A stretch of DNA of 64,000 nt from Shewanella waksmanii ATCC BAA-643 (GCF_000518805.1 NZ_JAEH01000015.1:42936-106935), one strand, 5' to 3'. Counted from the first letter of the stretch, positions 40,983-50,933 are shown. The notes: a model not told the origin generated them from the letters alone. A program made the numbers and translations.

Positions 40983-41878
40983 TGCTAATAAGCTGTCAGA
41001 ATTTAAGCAAAAAATACGGCAATAAACTGGCATTGAATCAGGTGTCTTTATCGCTACAAGCCGGAGCGCCTATTGCGCTAGTCGGGCCAAATGGAGCGGG
41101 CAAAACAACGCTGTTCTCGCTGCTTTGTGGTTATATTCTTCCTTCTAGCGGTACATTATCGATATTAGGCCACGCACCAGGAAGCAAAGCACTATTTGGT
41201 CAAGTTGCCGCCCTACCTCAAGATGCACAGCTTGACCCCTCACTGTCGATTATCAGCCAATTAAGCTTATTTGCTCAGCTACAAGGTTATAACGCTAAGC
41301 AAGCTAAACAAGAGAGTTTGCGTGTACTGGGTTTAGTCGATCTTGTGCATGTGGCTGACCAAAAACCGCAATCACTAAGCCATGGCATGAGCAAACGCGT
41401 TTCCATTGCACAGGCACTTATCGGCTCCCCCAAAATAGTCTTGCTTGATGAACCTACCGCCGGTTTAGACCCTGCTAACGCCAAAGCAATCCGTGAGTTG
41501 GTCCAACAGCAATCTGGGCACACGACCTTTATTATCAGTTCACATAATCTAGATGAACTAGAAAAACTCTGTGATCAGGTGCTGTATTTAGATCAAGGTG
41601 AGTTAGGCCAGTCAGTTTCAATTCAGGACGAGCTCAACGATGATTATTTAACACTGTCAATGCAACACTGTGATGCGGTGTTATTTGACCAAGTTGTATC
41701 CGCCATAGGCGGCATAAAATCGGTAGAAAACAAGCAGAGTAATGAATATGTCATTCACTATGATCAAACGGTTGCTAAGCAGCTAGAAGTCACCCTGTTT
41801 AGTTTATTCGAACAACACAACTGGCAATATAAAGCGCTGATTAAAGGCCGTACATTGGAAGACAAGCTATTTTCTTAA
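40982..41878 (+). CDS. ABC transporter ATPase
   Basis: A 298-aa ATPase. Walker A GPNGAGKTT, Q-loop ALPQDAQ, signature LSHGMSKRV, Walker B VLLDEPTAGLDPA, and the switch His in SSHNLDEL. The signature LSHGM departs slightly from LSGGQ, which is common among ABC-2 exporters. It partners the permease upstream; substrate unknown. Followed by a terminator. Confidence 0.92.
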   Translation: MLISCQNLSKKYGNKLALNQVSLSLQAGAPIALVGPNGAGKTTLFSLLCGYILPSSGTLSILGHAPGSKALFGQVAALPQDAQLDPSLSIISQLSLFAQLQGYNAKQAKQESLRVLGLVDLVHVADQKPQSLSHGMSKRVSIAQALIGSPKIVLLDEPTAGLDPANAKAIRELVQQQSGHTTFIISSHNLDELEKLCDQVLYLDQGELGQSVSIQDELNDDYLTLSMQHCDAVLFDQVVSAIGGIKSVENKQSNEYVIHYDQTVAKQLEVTLFSLFEQHNWQYKALIKGRTLEDKLFS

Positions 41879-41896
41879 ATAGATAGCGATTGAAGA

Positions 41897-41920
41897 AAGC
41901 AGGCAGAGCCTGCTTTTTTT
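41897..41920 (+). terminator. Terminator after ABC exporter operon
   Basis: AAGCAGGC (41897-41904), loop AGA, GCCTGCTT (41908-41915), then TTTTTT. Confidence 0.9.
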
Positions 41921-41948
41921 ATGCCTGTTTGTTGTAAGAGTGAGTATA

Positions 41949-42262
41949 ATACCAATCAGTATAAACATTTAGTCACTCAGCGAGAGTTTAGCGGTTCTGA
42001 GGTAAGGTCCTTAAATGCTCCTGCATTAATGACATTCACCACATCCATGTGGTTTGCAACGAGTGAAGAGCATAGTTGTTCTACGGTTAAGCTCGTTAAC
42101 ACAGCATCAGGACTTCTAAAACTCGCCATTCTGGCGCGTTTTTGGCTACCTACTTCTGCGTTGAATAACCTCACAAGGGAGTAACCATTGTCTCAGTTAT
42201 TCGCCTTGAATTAGTTTGCCAAAAGCGCGCTGAGTAGATCAAATTCTTATACTGATTGGTAT
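41949..42262. mobile_element. MITE-like element, copy 1 (314 bp)
   Basis: A non-coding element with perfect 16-bp terminal inverted repeats, ATACCAATCAGTATAA at 41949-41964 and its complement at 42247-42262. A TA next to each CCAATC end is consistent with a TA target duplication. The internal start AGCGAGAGTTTAGCGGTT is shared with a second copy at 50675-50836 in the opposite orientation. No transposase is present, so it would need one in trans. It lies downstream of the ABC operon and of the cold-shock gene. Confidence 0.88.
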
Positions 42263-42368
42263 AAGGCGCGAACCAAAGCGTTGTGACTAACTGCCCTAAG
42301 TGGCAGCGCTGCGGTACGACAGTCGCTAAATGGCGCTGTTTAGCCTAGCAAAGTCAATAAACAGACAT

Positions 42369-42398
42369 AAAAAAGAGCTGCGATAAATCGCAGCTCTT
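42369..42398 (-). terminator. Terminator after cold-shock gene
   Basis: Minus-strand GAGCTGCGA-TTTA-TCGCAGCTC (42396-42375), followed by TTTTTT. A second hairpin with a 9-bp stem (TATATAGCT/AGCTATATA, 42412-42431) precedes it, next to the stop codon. Confidence 0.9.
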
Positions 42399-42441
42399 AG
42401 GAATCTTTTCATATATAGCTTGAAGCTATATAAAGGCAAGC

Positions 42442-42648
42442 TTAGATAACAGTTACGTTCTCAGCTTGTGGACCTTTTTGACCTTGAGTCACGGTGAAAG
42501 AAACTTTCTGACCTTCGTCAAGAGTTTTGAAACCGTCTGAGTTGATCGCACGGAAGTGTACGAAAACGTCTGGGCCAGACTCTTGCTCGATAAAACCAAA
42601 ACCTTTGTCAGAGTTGAACCACTTAACAACGCCAGTAACTTGAGACAT
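42442..42648 (-). CDS. Cold-shock domain protein (CspA family)
   Basis: A 68-aa RNA/single-strand-DNA-binding protein from the ATG at 42648 with AGGAT about 9 bases upstream. RNP1 KGFGFI and RNP2 VFVHF are intact, and the beginning [13 protein letters not shown] is typical. RNA chaperone; whether cold-inducible cannot be told, but there is a 306-base upstream spacer. Two hairpins follow it. Confidence 0.95.
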   Translation of the reverse strand: MSQVTGVVKWFNSDKGFGFIEQESGPDVFVHFRAINSDGFKTLDEGQKVSFTVTQGQKGPQAENVTVI

Positions 42649-42954
42649 GATATAAATCCTGTAACTTAAATAAAATAAAGCCATAAACGGCAGTAGAGCT
42701 GGAAAATGCCGGTATTACTTATGTTAACAGGACGAACGGATCGTATTGAACACATAAAAATAAGCCCAACCTTCAAGCTGCACTTACTATAAATCATTCT
42801 GGCAGTATGTCAACAATCATTTCATATGATGAAACAGAGTTTTTTTACTTAAATTTCTGTCAGTTGGTGCAGCTTTAATAGCGAAAAAAAATTACTAAAA
42901 ACTGAGGTTTTACTCAAATGTGAAAAATAGACTGCCTAAACAACTGATTACCGA
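42649..42954 (-). promoter_or_regulatory. Promoter and leader region of the cold-shock gene
   Basis: 306 bases with no gene. AT-rich, with a near-palindrome TTTCATATGATGAAA at 42820-42834. Long leaders are usual for CspA-type genes, and this probably holds one; the promoter itself is not clear to me. Confidence 0.35.
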
Positions 42955-43767
42955 TTAATTGGCTCGAAAAACTTCAATCTTAAAGTCTAATTGGCACGTA
43001 AGGCCCTGCGCTATTAGCGTTTGCTTCTGCTCATCGTTAAGCTTCCAACTATAGGGTGTCATATCTAAAAAGTGCTTTATGTCGTTACTTGGCAACAAAA
43101 CTAAATCACTCACTAGGTTTTCACCGTGTAGTCTCTCGAAGCCACTAATGACACTGGGTGTTTCAATATGCTGCTGAGGATTATCATAGATCAGCTCTTT
43201 TAATGCGAAATGATGCATTGGCCCCGCCGACACGGTGATCAAAATGGCACCTTTTTCCGCTACACGATGCAGCTCTTCATCAAGCGAAGGTGCATAGATT
43301 CGCAGCATAAAATCAAAACTGTCATCACTAAAGGGCATCTCAAAACTGCTGGCCACGCAAAAGTCGATAGCTTTATAGCGTTTAGCAGCATAACGCAGCG
43401 CTGACTTAGAGATATCCACGCCCTGCAAGCTGAACTGATTATGTTGATTGAGTGCGTCATGAAGCCGATGGCTGTAATACCCCTCTCCACAGCCAATATC
43501 GAGCCCAGCACTCGCGTTAGCGGCAAATTCAACCGCCAATTCATTTACTCTGTCGCTTAAATGTTGATAGTAACCCTGATTTAGAAATTCACGCCTTGCC
43601 AACATCATCTCTTTGTTATCACCCGGGTCTTTTGAGCGTTTTTTTTGCACGGGAAGAAGGTTAACGTAGCCCTCTTTTGAACAATCAAAACGATGATTAT
43701 TGGCACAGGACCAAGTGCGGGCATCTAACGTCAACATTTGACGGCATATTGGGCAAGCGTAGTTCAT
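42955..43767 (-). CDS. rlmA: RlmA, 23S rRNA guanine-N1 methyltransferase
   Basis: A 270-aa enzyme from the ATG at 43767. The N-terminal zinc finger YACPICRQ ... WSCANNHRFDCSKEGY and the SAM motif GLDIGCGEGYYSHRL match RlmA/RlmAI, which methylates G745 of 23S rRNA. The longer frame to 43785 is unneeded. The hypothetical gene upstream ends 27 bases before it, so the two are probably co-transcribed. Confidence 0.92.
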   Translation of the reverse strand: MNYACPICRQMLTLDARTWSCANNHRFDCSKEGYVNLLPVQKKRSKDPGDNKEMMLARREFLNQGYYQHLSDRVNELAVEFAANASAGLDIGCGEGYYSHRLHDALNQHNQFSLQGVDISKSALRYAAKRYKAIDFCVASSFEMPFSDDSFDFMLRIYAPSLDEELHRVAEKGAILITVSAGPMHHFALKELIYDNPQQHIETPSVISGFERLHGENLVSDLVLLPSNDIKHFLDMTPYSWKLNDEQKQTLIAQGLTCQLDFKIEVFRAN

Positions 43768-43794
43768 GATATTTCCAAGCGGCAACGGGGTGGA

Positions 43795-44628
43795 TTAACT
43801 GTTTTTCTCGTCTAAGAGTAAGTTTTCCACCATGGCATTCATTTCTGGCGTAGACAATAACTGATAGTACTCTAGTTTTCGATATAAACTTTCATCACAG
43901 CCGGGTTGATTGGCACTGTACTGCCAATTATTGCGCTCCATCGCTTGTTGATACTGCTGAGACAGCCACTGCTTTTTACGTTGCAGCTGCGCATCAATAC
44001 TGGCAATTTGTTTGAGCTGCTCATTAGGACGGTTGTTGGTATGATCTTGTAACATCAGCCCTAAATCGGCGCACACCATATCGATTTCACTGAGCTCAAG
44101 CAATAGCTGTTCAGTATTCGCATTGTAATCATTAGCACGATTCAATAACGCTTTGGCTCGCCGTAACTCTTTTTGGCCGGTAAATAAGCGCATGTCATTT
44201 TCTAGGGCAACAAGCTGCCAGCCATGGTGAATATGCGGGGTAACACATAATTGACCATCACAGTTGTCAATATCGATGCGAATACCTTGACGCAGCAACT
44301 GCAAACATAATATTGGCGACCGACCTAGCTCGCTAAATAACCGCCAACCTTGCCCCACTGAACGACGAAGGCTTGGGGGTTTATCAACGTTAGATGTGAG
44401 GGTTAATCGTGGGTCTGCAGCACTATCTATTAACTGAATATAGGGGTGTAACCGAGCCAGTATCGCGGTGCTTAATTCACTATGCTCGACAATCACAAAT
44501 TCACCTAGATGACCATTAAGCGCCTCAAGCATACTTAAATCCCCTACAGTTTCAGGCAACTGCAGGATAAAACTCGACGTTTGCGTAAATCTGATGATTT
44601 TTGGCGTTGTTAAAATAGGTTCAAACAT
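43795..44628 (-). CDS. Unknown protein upstream of rlmA
   Basis: A 277-aa protein with no family I recognise. No signal peptide or membrane helix. The second half (about 160-277) is strongly helical and Gln/Leu-rich (LQRKKQWLSQQYQQAMERNN), likely coiled coil. The first half has mixed strand and helix and contains TPHIHHGWQL. Two cysteines lie near the middle. Same direction as rlmA, 27 bases upstream. It may be a Shewanella-specific gene. Confidence 0.7.
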   Translation of the reverse strand: MFEPILTTPKIIRFTQTSSFILQLPETVGDLSMLEALNGHLGEFVIVEHSELSTAILARLHPYIQLIDSAADPRLTLTSNVDKPPSLRRSVGQGWRLFSELGRSPILCLQLLRQGIRIDIDNCDGQLCVTPHIHHGWQLVALENDMRLFTGQKELRRAKALLNRANDYNANTEQLLLELSEIDMVCADLGLMLQDHTNNRPNEQLKQIASIDAQLQRKKQWLSQQYQQAMERNNWQYSANQPGCDESLYRKLEYYQLLSTPEMNAMVENLLLDEKNS

Positions 44629-44798
44629 AGGCGATATTTATTAGTATTATCAAACAATTGTAACCATAAACTGTGAAACAAACCAGTGTCAAAATGATTC
44701 AATGCTCGGCGATCGCACCAAGGAGCCATAAAGCCAAAGGACAGTACCCGATTGCAGTGCTATGATAAGCGCAATGAATAACAAAGACATAGACACTC

Positions 44799-46211
44799 AT
44801 GGCTTCAACACAACAAGAAACCATATTCTGGCACGATTATGAAACTTTTGGTGCCAATCCGGCCAAAGATAGGCCCTCACAGTTTGCCGGCGTTAGAACT
44901 GATTTAGATCTAAATATCATTGAAGAAAGCGTAACATTCTACTGCAAGGTGGCCAATGACTATCTGCCACAACCAGAGGCAATTTTAGTCACCGGTATTA
45001 CGCCGCAATTAGCTAACTTAAAAGGCACAGTTGAGCCGGAGTTTATGGACAAGGTTCATAGCCAGTTTAGCCGACCCAATACCTGTGTTGCCGGCTACAA
45101 CTCACTACGATTTGATGATGAAGTCACTCGATATGGCTTCTATCGTAACTTTTATGACCCTTATGCAAGGGAGTGGCAAAATGGTAACAGCCGCTGGGAT
45201 ATCATCGATTTAGTGCGTGCATGTTACGCCTTTCGACCTGAAGGTATTGTATGGCCTGAAAAAGCAGATGGCAGTCCTAGCTTTAAACTAGAGGATCTCA
45301 CCAAAGCCAATGGCCTAAGTCACGACAATGCCCATGATGCAATGTCAGATGTCTATGCCACTATTGATATGGCGCGCTTGATTAAGCAAAAGCAGCCAAA
45401 GCTTTACGAGTATTATTTTTCATTGCGCCGTAAAGCCGCGGTAAGCAAGCAAATTGATGTACTCAATATGCAACCACTGGCACATGTGAGCTCAAAAATT
45501 AATGCCATGCACGGCTGTACCACACTTATCGCGCCTCTCGCCCACCATAGCCAAAATAAGAACGCCGTAATTTGCGTTAATTTAGCCATGGATGTCAGCC
45601 CGCTACTCGAGTTAACCGCCGACGAGATTAGGCAACGCATGTACACCAAGCGCAGCGAGTTGGCCGAAGATGAGTTACCTATTGGCCTAAAACAACTGCA
45701 TATCAATAAATGTCCGTTTATTGCACCAGCCAAATCGTTGACCGATGATAACGCCCAACGACTGGATATCGATAAAGAGTTTGCTAGAGCGCAATATAAG
45801 CGCTTAAGGCAGCATCCGGAGATCCGCGAAAAGCTTGTCGCGGTGTTTGATGTCGAACATGAGCAAAGCAGCCAAGATCCCGACCAGCAACTGTATAGCG
45901 GTGGCTTTTTTAGTCATGCAGACAAAAGTAAGATGGAGATCATTCGTCACACTGCACCCAAGAACCTTGCCGCACTCGCATTAGATTTTGATGATCCTCG
46001 TTTAGCAGAAATGCTATTTAGATATCGTGCTCGCAACTATCCCGAGACACTTGATCACAGTGAGCAGATGCGCTGGCGCGAATACTGTAAAGAGCGCCTG
46101 AACGATCCGGATTACATGGTACGGCTTGAAAACCTTGTCAATGAAACCGCTAACGATGAGGCAAAACAAAAGCTGCTTACCGCACTTTGCCAATACTTAG
46201 GTAACCTGTAA
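44799..46211 (+). CDS. sbcB: Exonuclease I
   Basis: A 470-aa 3'-5' single-strand DNA exonuclease. DEDDh motifs are intact: FWHDYETFG, YNSLRFDDEVTR, and NAHDAMSDVYAT (the His and Asp of ExoIII). Length and order match E. coli ExoI (475). Works in mismatch repair and recombination. Start from the ATG at 44799. Monocistronic. Confidence 0.97.
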   Translation: MASTQQETIFWHDYETFGANPAKDRPSQFAGVRTDLDLNIIEESVTFYCKVANDYLPQPEAILVTGITPQLANLKGTVEPEFMDKVHSQFSRPNTCVAGYNSLRFDDEVTRYGFYRNFYDPYAREWQNGNSRWDIIDLVRACYAFRPEGIVWPEKADGSPSFKLEDLTKANGLSHDNAHDAMSDVYATIDMARLIKQKQPKLYEYYFSLRRKAAVSKQIDVLNMQPLAHVSSKINAMHGCTTLIAPLAHHSQNKNAVICVNLAMDVSPLLELTADEIRQRMYTKRSELAEDELPIGLKQLHINKCPFIAPAKSLTDDNAQRLDIDKEFARAQYKRLRQHPEIREKLVAVFDVEHEQSSQDPDQQLYSGGFFSHADKSKMEIIRHTAPKNLAALALDFDDPRLAEMLFRYRARNYPETLDHSEQMRWREYCKERLNDPDYMVRLENLVNETANDEAKQKLLTALCQYLGNL

Positions 46212-46305
46212 TTTTTTAACGGTTATGGGATCAAGTTCAACTTGCCCATAACCAATGTTACCTACAATGAAACAATCTTAAGCTTTTTACTAAAGGAACT
46301 GACGC

Positions 46306-47199
46306 ATGCAAGACAGATTTATTCACTGCATCGCTAAGCTGCCAGCCTCGTTGCAAACCCATATTCTTCCCATATTGAACCAGGACTTTGCAGGTCATAT
46401 CGACGCACAACAAATTGCTGAGTTATGCGGCGCCTGCAACATAACAGAAAAAGCGCTATTGTTGGCACTGCTGCCCGTTGCAGCAGCATTGGCCAAGCCG
46501 CCTACCAGCCAGTTTCATGTTGGCGCCATCGCCAAAGGTAAAAGTGGTGATATTTATATGGGCGCCAACCTCGAGCTAAACGGTGAAGCCCTGTTTCACT
46601 CTGTCCACGCCGAGCAAAGCGCCATTAGTCATGCATGGCTAAGTGGCGAGCAACAAATCGTCGATATTATTGTTAACGCGTCACCCTGTGGCCACTGTCG
46701 GCAGTTCATTAATGAACTGGTACAAGGGCAATCAGTTAATATTCACCTGCCAGAGCAGCCAAGTCAGCCATTGAGTCACTACCTGCCCTATGCCTTTGGC
46801 CCCAGTGACTTAGATATTACCGAAGCCTTGCTAAGTAAGCAGCAGCATCCGCTTGATTTTGATAGTGCTGATCCGATGATTATCGAGGCGCTAGATCATG
46901 CCAGCCTAAGCTACGCCCCCTACACCCACAGTTATGCTGCAGTGGTGTTGGAAACCCAAGACGGTCACACTTACTGTGGACGCTACGCAGAAAATGCCGC
47001 ATTTAATCCGTCAATGATGCCGATGCAGATGGCGCTATCGACCTTAGTCCGTCACAACCGCGATTTTAGTGAAATAAAGCGTGCGGTACTGATAGAGTCA
47101 AGCCTAGGGAAAATATCTTTAGTGGGGGCGAGTATGGATGCCCTGCACGCGAGCGCTGCCGTAGAGTTGGAACACATTGTCATAGAAGCTAGCGAGTAG
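46306..47199 (+). CDS. cdd: Cytidine deaminase
   Basis: A 297-aa zinc enzyme turning cytidine into uridine. Zinc site HAEQSAI and [11 protein letters not shown] are present; the C-terminal half is the degenerate second deaminase domain typical of the enterobacterial dimeric type (294 aa in E. coli). Monocistronic, with a terminator after it. Confidence 0.96.
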   Translation: MQDRFIHCIAKLPASLQTHILPILNQDFAGHIDAQQIAELCGACNITEKALLLALLPVAAALAKPPTSQFHVGAIAKGKSGDIYMGANLELNGEALFHSVHAEQSAISHAWLSGEQQIVDIIVNASPCGHCRQFINELVQGQSVNIHLPEQPSQPLSHYLPYAFGPSDLDITEALLSKQQHPLDFDSADPMIIEALDHASLSYAPYTHSYAAVVLETQDGHTYCGRYAENAAFNPSMMPMQMALSTLVRHNRDFSEIKRAVLIESSLGKISLVGASMDALHASAAVELEHIVIEASE

Positions 47200-47215
47200 T
47201 CTGTGAGCCAGCAAT

Positions 47216-47246
47216 AAAAAAGAGGTTGCTAAGCAACCTCTTTTTT
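47216..47246. terminator. Bidirectional terminator, cdd and dehydrogenase gene
   Basis: GAGGTTGC (47222-47229), loop TAA, GCAACCTC (47233-47240), flanked by A5-6 on the left and T6 on the right. It serves the two convergent genes. Confidence 0.92.
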
Positions 47247-47282
47247 CTATCTCCACCTTTCTACATTTGGTAAGGGAGTCAA

Positions 47283-48161
47283 TTAGCTACGGCGATACTT
47301 TTCCAACCTAGCAAGTAAACTAGATGTGTCATAGCGATTGCCACCAATGCCTTGCACTTCTGAATAAAATTGATCAACCAGTGCCGTTAACGGCAAGTGA
47401 GAGCCATTACGGCGGGCCTCTTCAAGGGCGATTCCCAAATCTTTACGCATCCAGTCAACTGCAAAACCTAAGTTATACTCGCCTTGCCACATCGTTTGGT
47501 AACGGTTTTCCATCTGCCAAGATTGTGCTGCGCCTTTACTGATCACCTCAACCACTTTTTCCCCGTCTAACCCGGCGCTGCGGGCAAAGTGTAGACCTTC
47601 TGACAGTCCTTGAACAACACCAGCGATGCAAATTTGGTTAACCATTTTAGTTAGCTGCCCTGCTCCCACATCACCTAAACGCTCAGCACATTTTGCGTAG
47701 GCTGGCATAATTTGTTGCGCTTGAGCAAATGCCGACTCGCTGCCACCAATCATCACTGTCAATACGCCATTTTCAGCGCCGGCTTGACCACCAGAAACAG
47801 GGGCGTCGATAAACTCAACGGCTTGCTCTTTAGCAATGGCAGCAAGTTCCCTAGCAACATCTGCCGATGCGGTAGTATGATCTATCATCAAACTTCCGGC
47901 GTGCATACCGGCAAGCGCGCCCTCTTCACCCAATACGACAGATCGCAAGTCATCGTCATTGCCCACACAAATACAGACAAAGTCTTGCCCTTGAGCCGCT
48001 TGTTTTGGCGTGCTAAACGCTTGACCACCGTATTGTTCTGCCCAACCTTGCGCCTTAGAAAACGTCCGGTTATAGACTGACACATCATGTCCCTGTTTCA
48101 CTAGGTGGCCGGCCATTGGATAACCCATTACCCCTAACCCTAAAAATGCTACCTTAGCCAT
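47283..48161 (-). CDS. Beta-hydroxyacid dehydrogenase (GarR/MmsB type)
   Basis: A 292-aa NAD(P)-linked enzyme. Start GLGVMGYPMAGHL (nucleotide-binding GxGxxG), substrate loop DAPVSGGQAGAENG, and catalytic Lys in GQLTKMVNQ are all there. Members reduce or oxidise 3-hydroxyisobutyrate, tartronate semialdehyde, or similar; which one cannot be told. No related catabolic gene is adjacent. Monocistronic. Confidence 0.9.
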   Translation of the reverse strand: MAKVAFLGLGVMGYPMAGHLVKQGHDVSVYNRTFSKAQGWAEQYGGQAFSTPKQAAQGQDFVCICVGNDDDLRSVVLGEEGALAGMHAGSLMIDHTTASADVARELAAIAKEQAVEFIDAPVSGGQAGAENGVLTVMIGGSESAFAQAQQIMPAYAKCAERLGDVGAGQLTKMVNQICIAGVVQGLSEGLHFARSAGLDGEKVVEVISKGAAQSWQMENRYQTMWQGEYNLGFAVDWMRKDLGIALEEARRNGSHLPLTALVDQFYSEVQGIGGNRYDTSSLLARLEKYRRS

Positions 48162-48262
48162 AAATTATCCTTTAAATTTCAATTTGATGAGATTAAGTGA
48201 ATCTATCATATTCGGTAGGTCTGCAACAATGCACCCGCGAGAGTCTATGGCGATATTAGCCA

Positions 48263-48285
48263 TAAAAAATGGGCCGAAGCCCATT
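48263..48285 (-). terminator. Terminator after thioesterase gene
   Basis: Minus-strand AATGGGC-TTCG-GCCCATT (48285-48268), a stable UUCG-type tetraloop stem, followed by TTTTT. Begins 7 bases past the stop. Confidence 0.88.
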
Positions 48286-48291
48286 GATGAG

Positions 48292-48771
48292 TTATAGCGT
48301 TAAATGCGCTTCCATTTCGGAGCCGATCCGTTTACGCATATCCATTAACCGGATAGCTGACTCACGTAACTCTTTATCGGCGTCAGTAACAGGCACCCAT
48401 TCAGGTACCTCGGTGGGTTGACCTGAATCATCAACCGCGACCATGATAACAATACAGTGAGTAGTTAGATGGCGTTCAGGATTTTTCGGATCGCCCGCTT
48501 TAACATCAATACCCAAATGCATTGAAGAGCGGCCGGTATAAATCACTTTAGCGCTGACTTCTACAATGTTGCCTACATGAATGGGTTTTACAAAACGAAT
48601 ACCGCCTGCATAAGCGGTAATGCAATATTTGCCGCTCCATGCTGCAGAACATGCATAGGCAGCTAAATCGATCCATTTCATGACCGCGCCACCATGGACT
48701 TTACCACCAAAGTTGACATCGGCAGGTTCTGCTAAAAAACGTAGGGTTATCTCTCTTTCTTTACCAGCCAT
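48292..48771 (-). CDS. Hotdog-fold acyl-CoA thioesterase
   Basis: A 159-aa protein from the ATG at 48771 (a GTG 9 bases upstream is possible). The hotdog signature FGGKVHGGAVMKWIDLAAY has the conserved Asp in the helix, as in ACOT/YciA-type enzymes. Such enzymes release free fatty acids from acyl-CoA. The chain length preference is unknown. Monocistronic, with a UUCG-loop terminator. Confidence 0.88.
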   Translation of the reverse strand: MAGKEREITLRFLAEPADVNFGGKVHGGAVMKWIDLAAYACSAAWSGKYCITAYAGGIRFVKPIHVGNIVEVSAKVIYTGRSSMHLGIDVKAGDPKNPERHLTTHCIVIMVAVDDSGQPTEVPEWVPVTDADKELRESAIRLMDMRKRIGSEMEAHLTL

Positions 48772-48858
48772 TGTCTTCACTTGTTTAACTATTAATTGTG
48801 ACTTTAGTGTACTGCATAATGATAGATACCCCTACCCAATCTGTATTGATTTAATCGA

Positions 48859-49218
48859 TTAGCCTAAATAAGCCACTACACCGCAACCTAGCGCCATCAC
48901 CGGCAACGCTAAGCGATACAACCAGACTTGCATACTGTCAGTTAAAAACCGCCCTAACTTAAATGCTGAATACGTTCCAAGTCCAGCCAGAAACAACATG
49001 AGCACTTCAACACCCGCAATGGTGTTGCTGTCGCCACCGGTATAAATAGCGGTAATAAGCAACATAAACCACACCGACGCAAAAGCGGCACTTGCTGAGG
49101 CAAAAGTCTTCATTCCTATAGTGCGTTTAAGTGTACTTTCCCCTCTAACAAGTTCATTTAAATTAGCGGCGATAGCGCCAATGAAAGGCATGATGGGTAT
49201 AACTAGTGGATTTAGCAT
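48859..49218 (-). CDS. Small membrane protein of unknown function
   Basis: A 119-aa protein from the ATG at 49218, with GGAG 8 bases upstream; the longer frame to 49263 is not needed. Four hydrophobic segments, including IPIMPFIGAIAANLNELVRG, ASVWFMLLITAIYTGG, LMLFLAGLGTYSAFKLG and the C-terminal LPVMALGCGVVAYLG. I do not recognise the family. Between the thioesterase gene and fabF on the same strand, separated from fabF by that gene's terminator. Confidence 0.7.
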   Translation of the reverse strand: MLNPLVIPIMPFIGAIAANLNELVRGESTLKRTIGMKTFASASAAFASVWFMLLITAIYTGGDSNTIAGVEVLMLFLAGLGTYSAFKLGRFLTDSMQVWLYRLALPVMALGCGVVAYLG

Positions 49219-49360
49219 GATCGACTCCAAGATCAATAGGTAACGGCGAAAGTATCTCCTCATTCCACTAAATCAGCTACTGATTAATACCTCTATTAAC
49301 AAAAGATCATCCAAGCGTCATCAGAGATTCATTCAGCTAACATTTGATTAGCTTTTGGCA

Positions 49361-49385
49361 TAAAAAAAGCGCCTAAAGGCGCTTT
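49361..49385 (-). terminator. Terminator after fabF
   Basis: Minus-strand GCGCCT-TT-AGGCGC (49382-49369) followed by TTTTTTT. It ends the fatty-acid operon. Confidence 0.9.
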
Positions 49386-49410
49386 ATTTTAACGTAACTT
49401 AAGATCTGGC

Positions 49411-50652
49411 TTATTCAGCTTTTTTAAACAGCAATGAACCGTTTGTACCGCCAAAACCAAAGGAATTACACAACGCATAGTCAAACTGATGCGCCCGTGC
49501 CGTGTGTGGCACGAAATCTAAGTCGCAGCCTTCATCTGGGTTATCCAAATTCAATGTCGGAGGTACCATCTGATCTTTAAGTGCCAATAAGGTGATAATC
49601 GCTTCAACAGAACCGGCTGCACCTAATAAATGACCGGTCATTGATTTGGTTGAACTGACCAATAGATCATAAGCATGCTGCTCAAACACAGATTTAACTG
49701 CCGCAGCCTCAGCTTTATCACCTGCTGGTGTCGATGTGCCATGGGCATTAATGTAACCAATCGCTGTTTTTTCAATACCTGCGTCGTTGATTGCATTTTC
49801 CATTGCAGCAGCAGCGCCACTGCCGTCAGCTGGCGGCGAAGTCATATGGAAAGCATCGCCACTCATACCAAAGCCCACAAGCTCACCATAAATGGTCGCT
49901 CCACGCGCTTTAGCATGTTCATATTCTTCCATCACCATCACACCAGCGCCATCGCCTATCACAAAGCCGTCACGGTCTTTATCCCAAGGGCGACTCGCTT
50001 TGGTCGGGTCTTCATTACGTGTTGATAATGCTTTAGCTGAGCCGAAGCCACCTACGCCTAATGGGCAAGTCACATCTTCAGCGCCGCCGGCAACCATCAC
50101 GTCAGCATCGCCATAGGCAATTGTACGGGCAGCAAAACCGATATTGTGTACGCCAGTTGTACATGCTGTAGTCACAGCGAAATTAGGCCCGGTCATGCCA
50201 TACTTAATCGACAGATGACCAGCAATCATGTTGATAATGGTACTGGGAACAAAGAAAGGTGACACTTTACGCGGTCCGCCCTTCATCAACGCGGTATGAT
50301 TTTGCTCAATCAGCCACATGCCACCCATGCCTGCACCCACTGCGGTACCGACTCGAGCTGGATTTTCTTTAGTCATATCAAGACCAGCATCTTCAATTGC
50401 TTGAATACCTGCTGCCATACCATACTGAATAAAGAGATCCATTTTACGTGCGTCTTTTTTCGACAAATACTGCTCTACGTCAAAATCTTTGACTGAGCCG
50501 CTAAAACGCGTAGTAAATTCACTGGCATCAAATTTAGTAATTGGGGCAATACCACTCTGGCCAGCAAGAAGTGCTTTCCATGAACTTTCAACGGTATTGC
50601 CTACAGGAGTGACTAACCCAAGACCTGTTACGACGACACGACGTTTTGACAC
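49411..50652 (-). CDS. fabF: Beta-ketoacyl-ACP synthase II
   Basis: A 413-aa condensing enzyme that elongates acyl-ACP, including palmitoleoyl to vaccenoyl. Catalytic Cys in [12 protein letters not shown] and the two His in [11 protein letters not shown] and [11 protein letters not shown] are present. It starts with GTG at 50652 behind AAGGTGG, 5 bases upstream. It is last in the operon but separated from acpP by 322 bases that contain a terminator-like hairpin and a MITE-like element, so it may also have its own promoter. Confidence 0.97.
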   Translation of the reverse strand: MSKRRVVVTGLGLVTPVGNTVESSWKALLAGQSGIAPITKFDASEFTTRFSGSVKDFDVEQYLSKKDARKMDLFIQYGMAAGIQAIEDAGLDMTKENPARVGTAVGAGMGGMWLIEQNHTALMKGGPRKVSPFFVPSTIINMIAGHLSIKYGMTGPNFAVTTACTTGVHNIGFAARTIAYGDADVMVAGGAEDVTCPLGVGGFGSAKALSTRNEDPTKASRPWDKDRDGFVIGDGAGVMVMEEYEHAKARGATIYGELVGFGMSGDAFHMTSPPADGSGAAAAMENAINDAGIEKTAIGYINAHGTSTPAGDKAEAAAVKSVFEQHAYDLLVSSTKSMTGHLLGAAGSVEAIITLLALKDQMVPPTLNLDNPDEGCDLDFVPHTARAHQFDYALCNSFGFGGTNGSLLFKKAE

Positions 50653-50674
50653 GCTTCCACCTTATCTATATCTA

Positions 50675-50836
50675 ATACCAATCAGTAAAAGAAGTTTATC
50701 TACTCAGAGCATTTTTTACGGCTCTGATACTGCGTTAAAGAACTTGCTCAAAGAACAACGATGTTGTTCATTCCTTGCCTTACCTCAAAACCGCTAAACT
50801 CTCGCTGAGCAATCAAATCTTTATGCTAATTGGTAT
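50675..50836. mobile_element. MITE-like element, copy 2 (162 bp)
   Basis: Short relative of the element at 41949-42262, in the opposite orientation. The left end ATACCAATCAGTA is like copy 1 and the right end GCTAATTGGTAT is a diverged repeat. Read on the minus strand it shares the internal AGCGAGAGTTTAGCGGTT with copy 1 and the stretch TGAGTAGAT near the other end; about 150 central bases are missing. It ends only 22 bases before the fabF start, so it supplies most of the fabF upstream sequence. Confidence 0.85.
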
Positions 50837-50933
50837 GATTATCACAACAATTAAAAAGGTCTGCTGAAATAACCTATATCAGCCTAATGAGCATCTATTC
50901 ACATTAGTCGACACTTTTTCAAATTTCAAACAA

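Noticed and set aside
41921..42184. Two open frames of 87 and 65 codons in the spacer after the ABC exporter
   Set aside because: They lie in the MITE-like element on opposite strands, and the short copy of the element breaks them.
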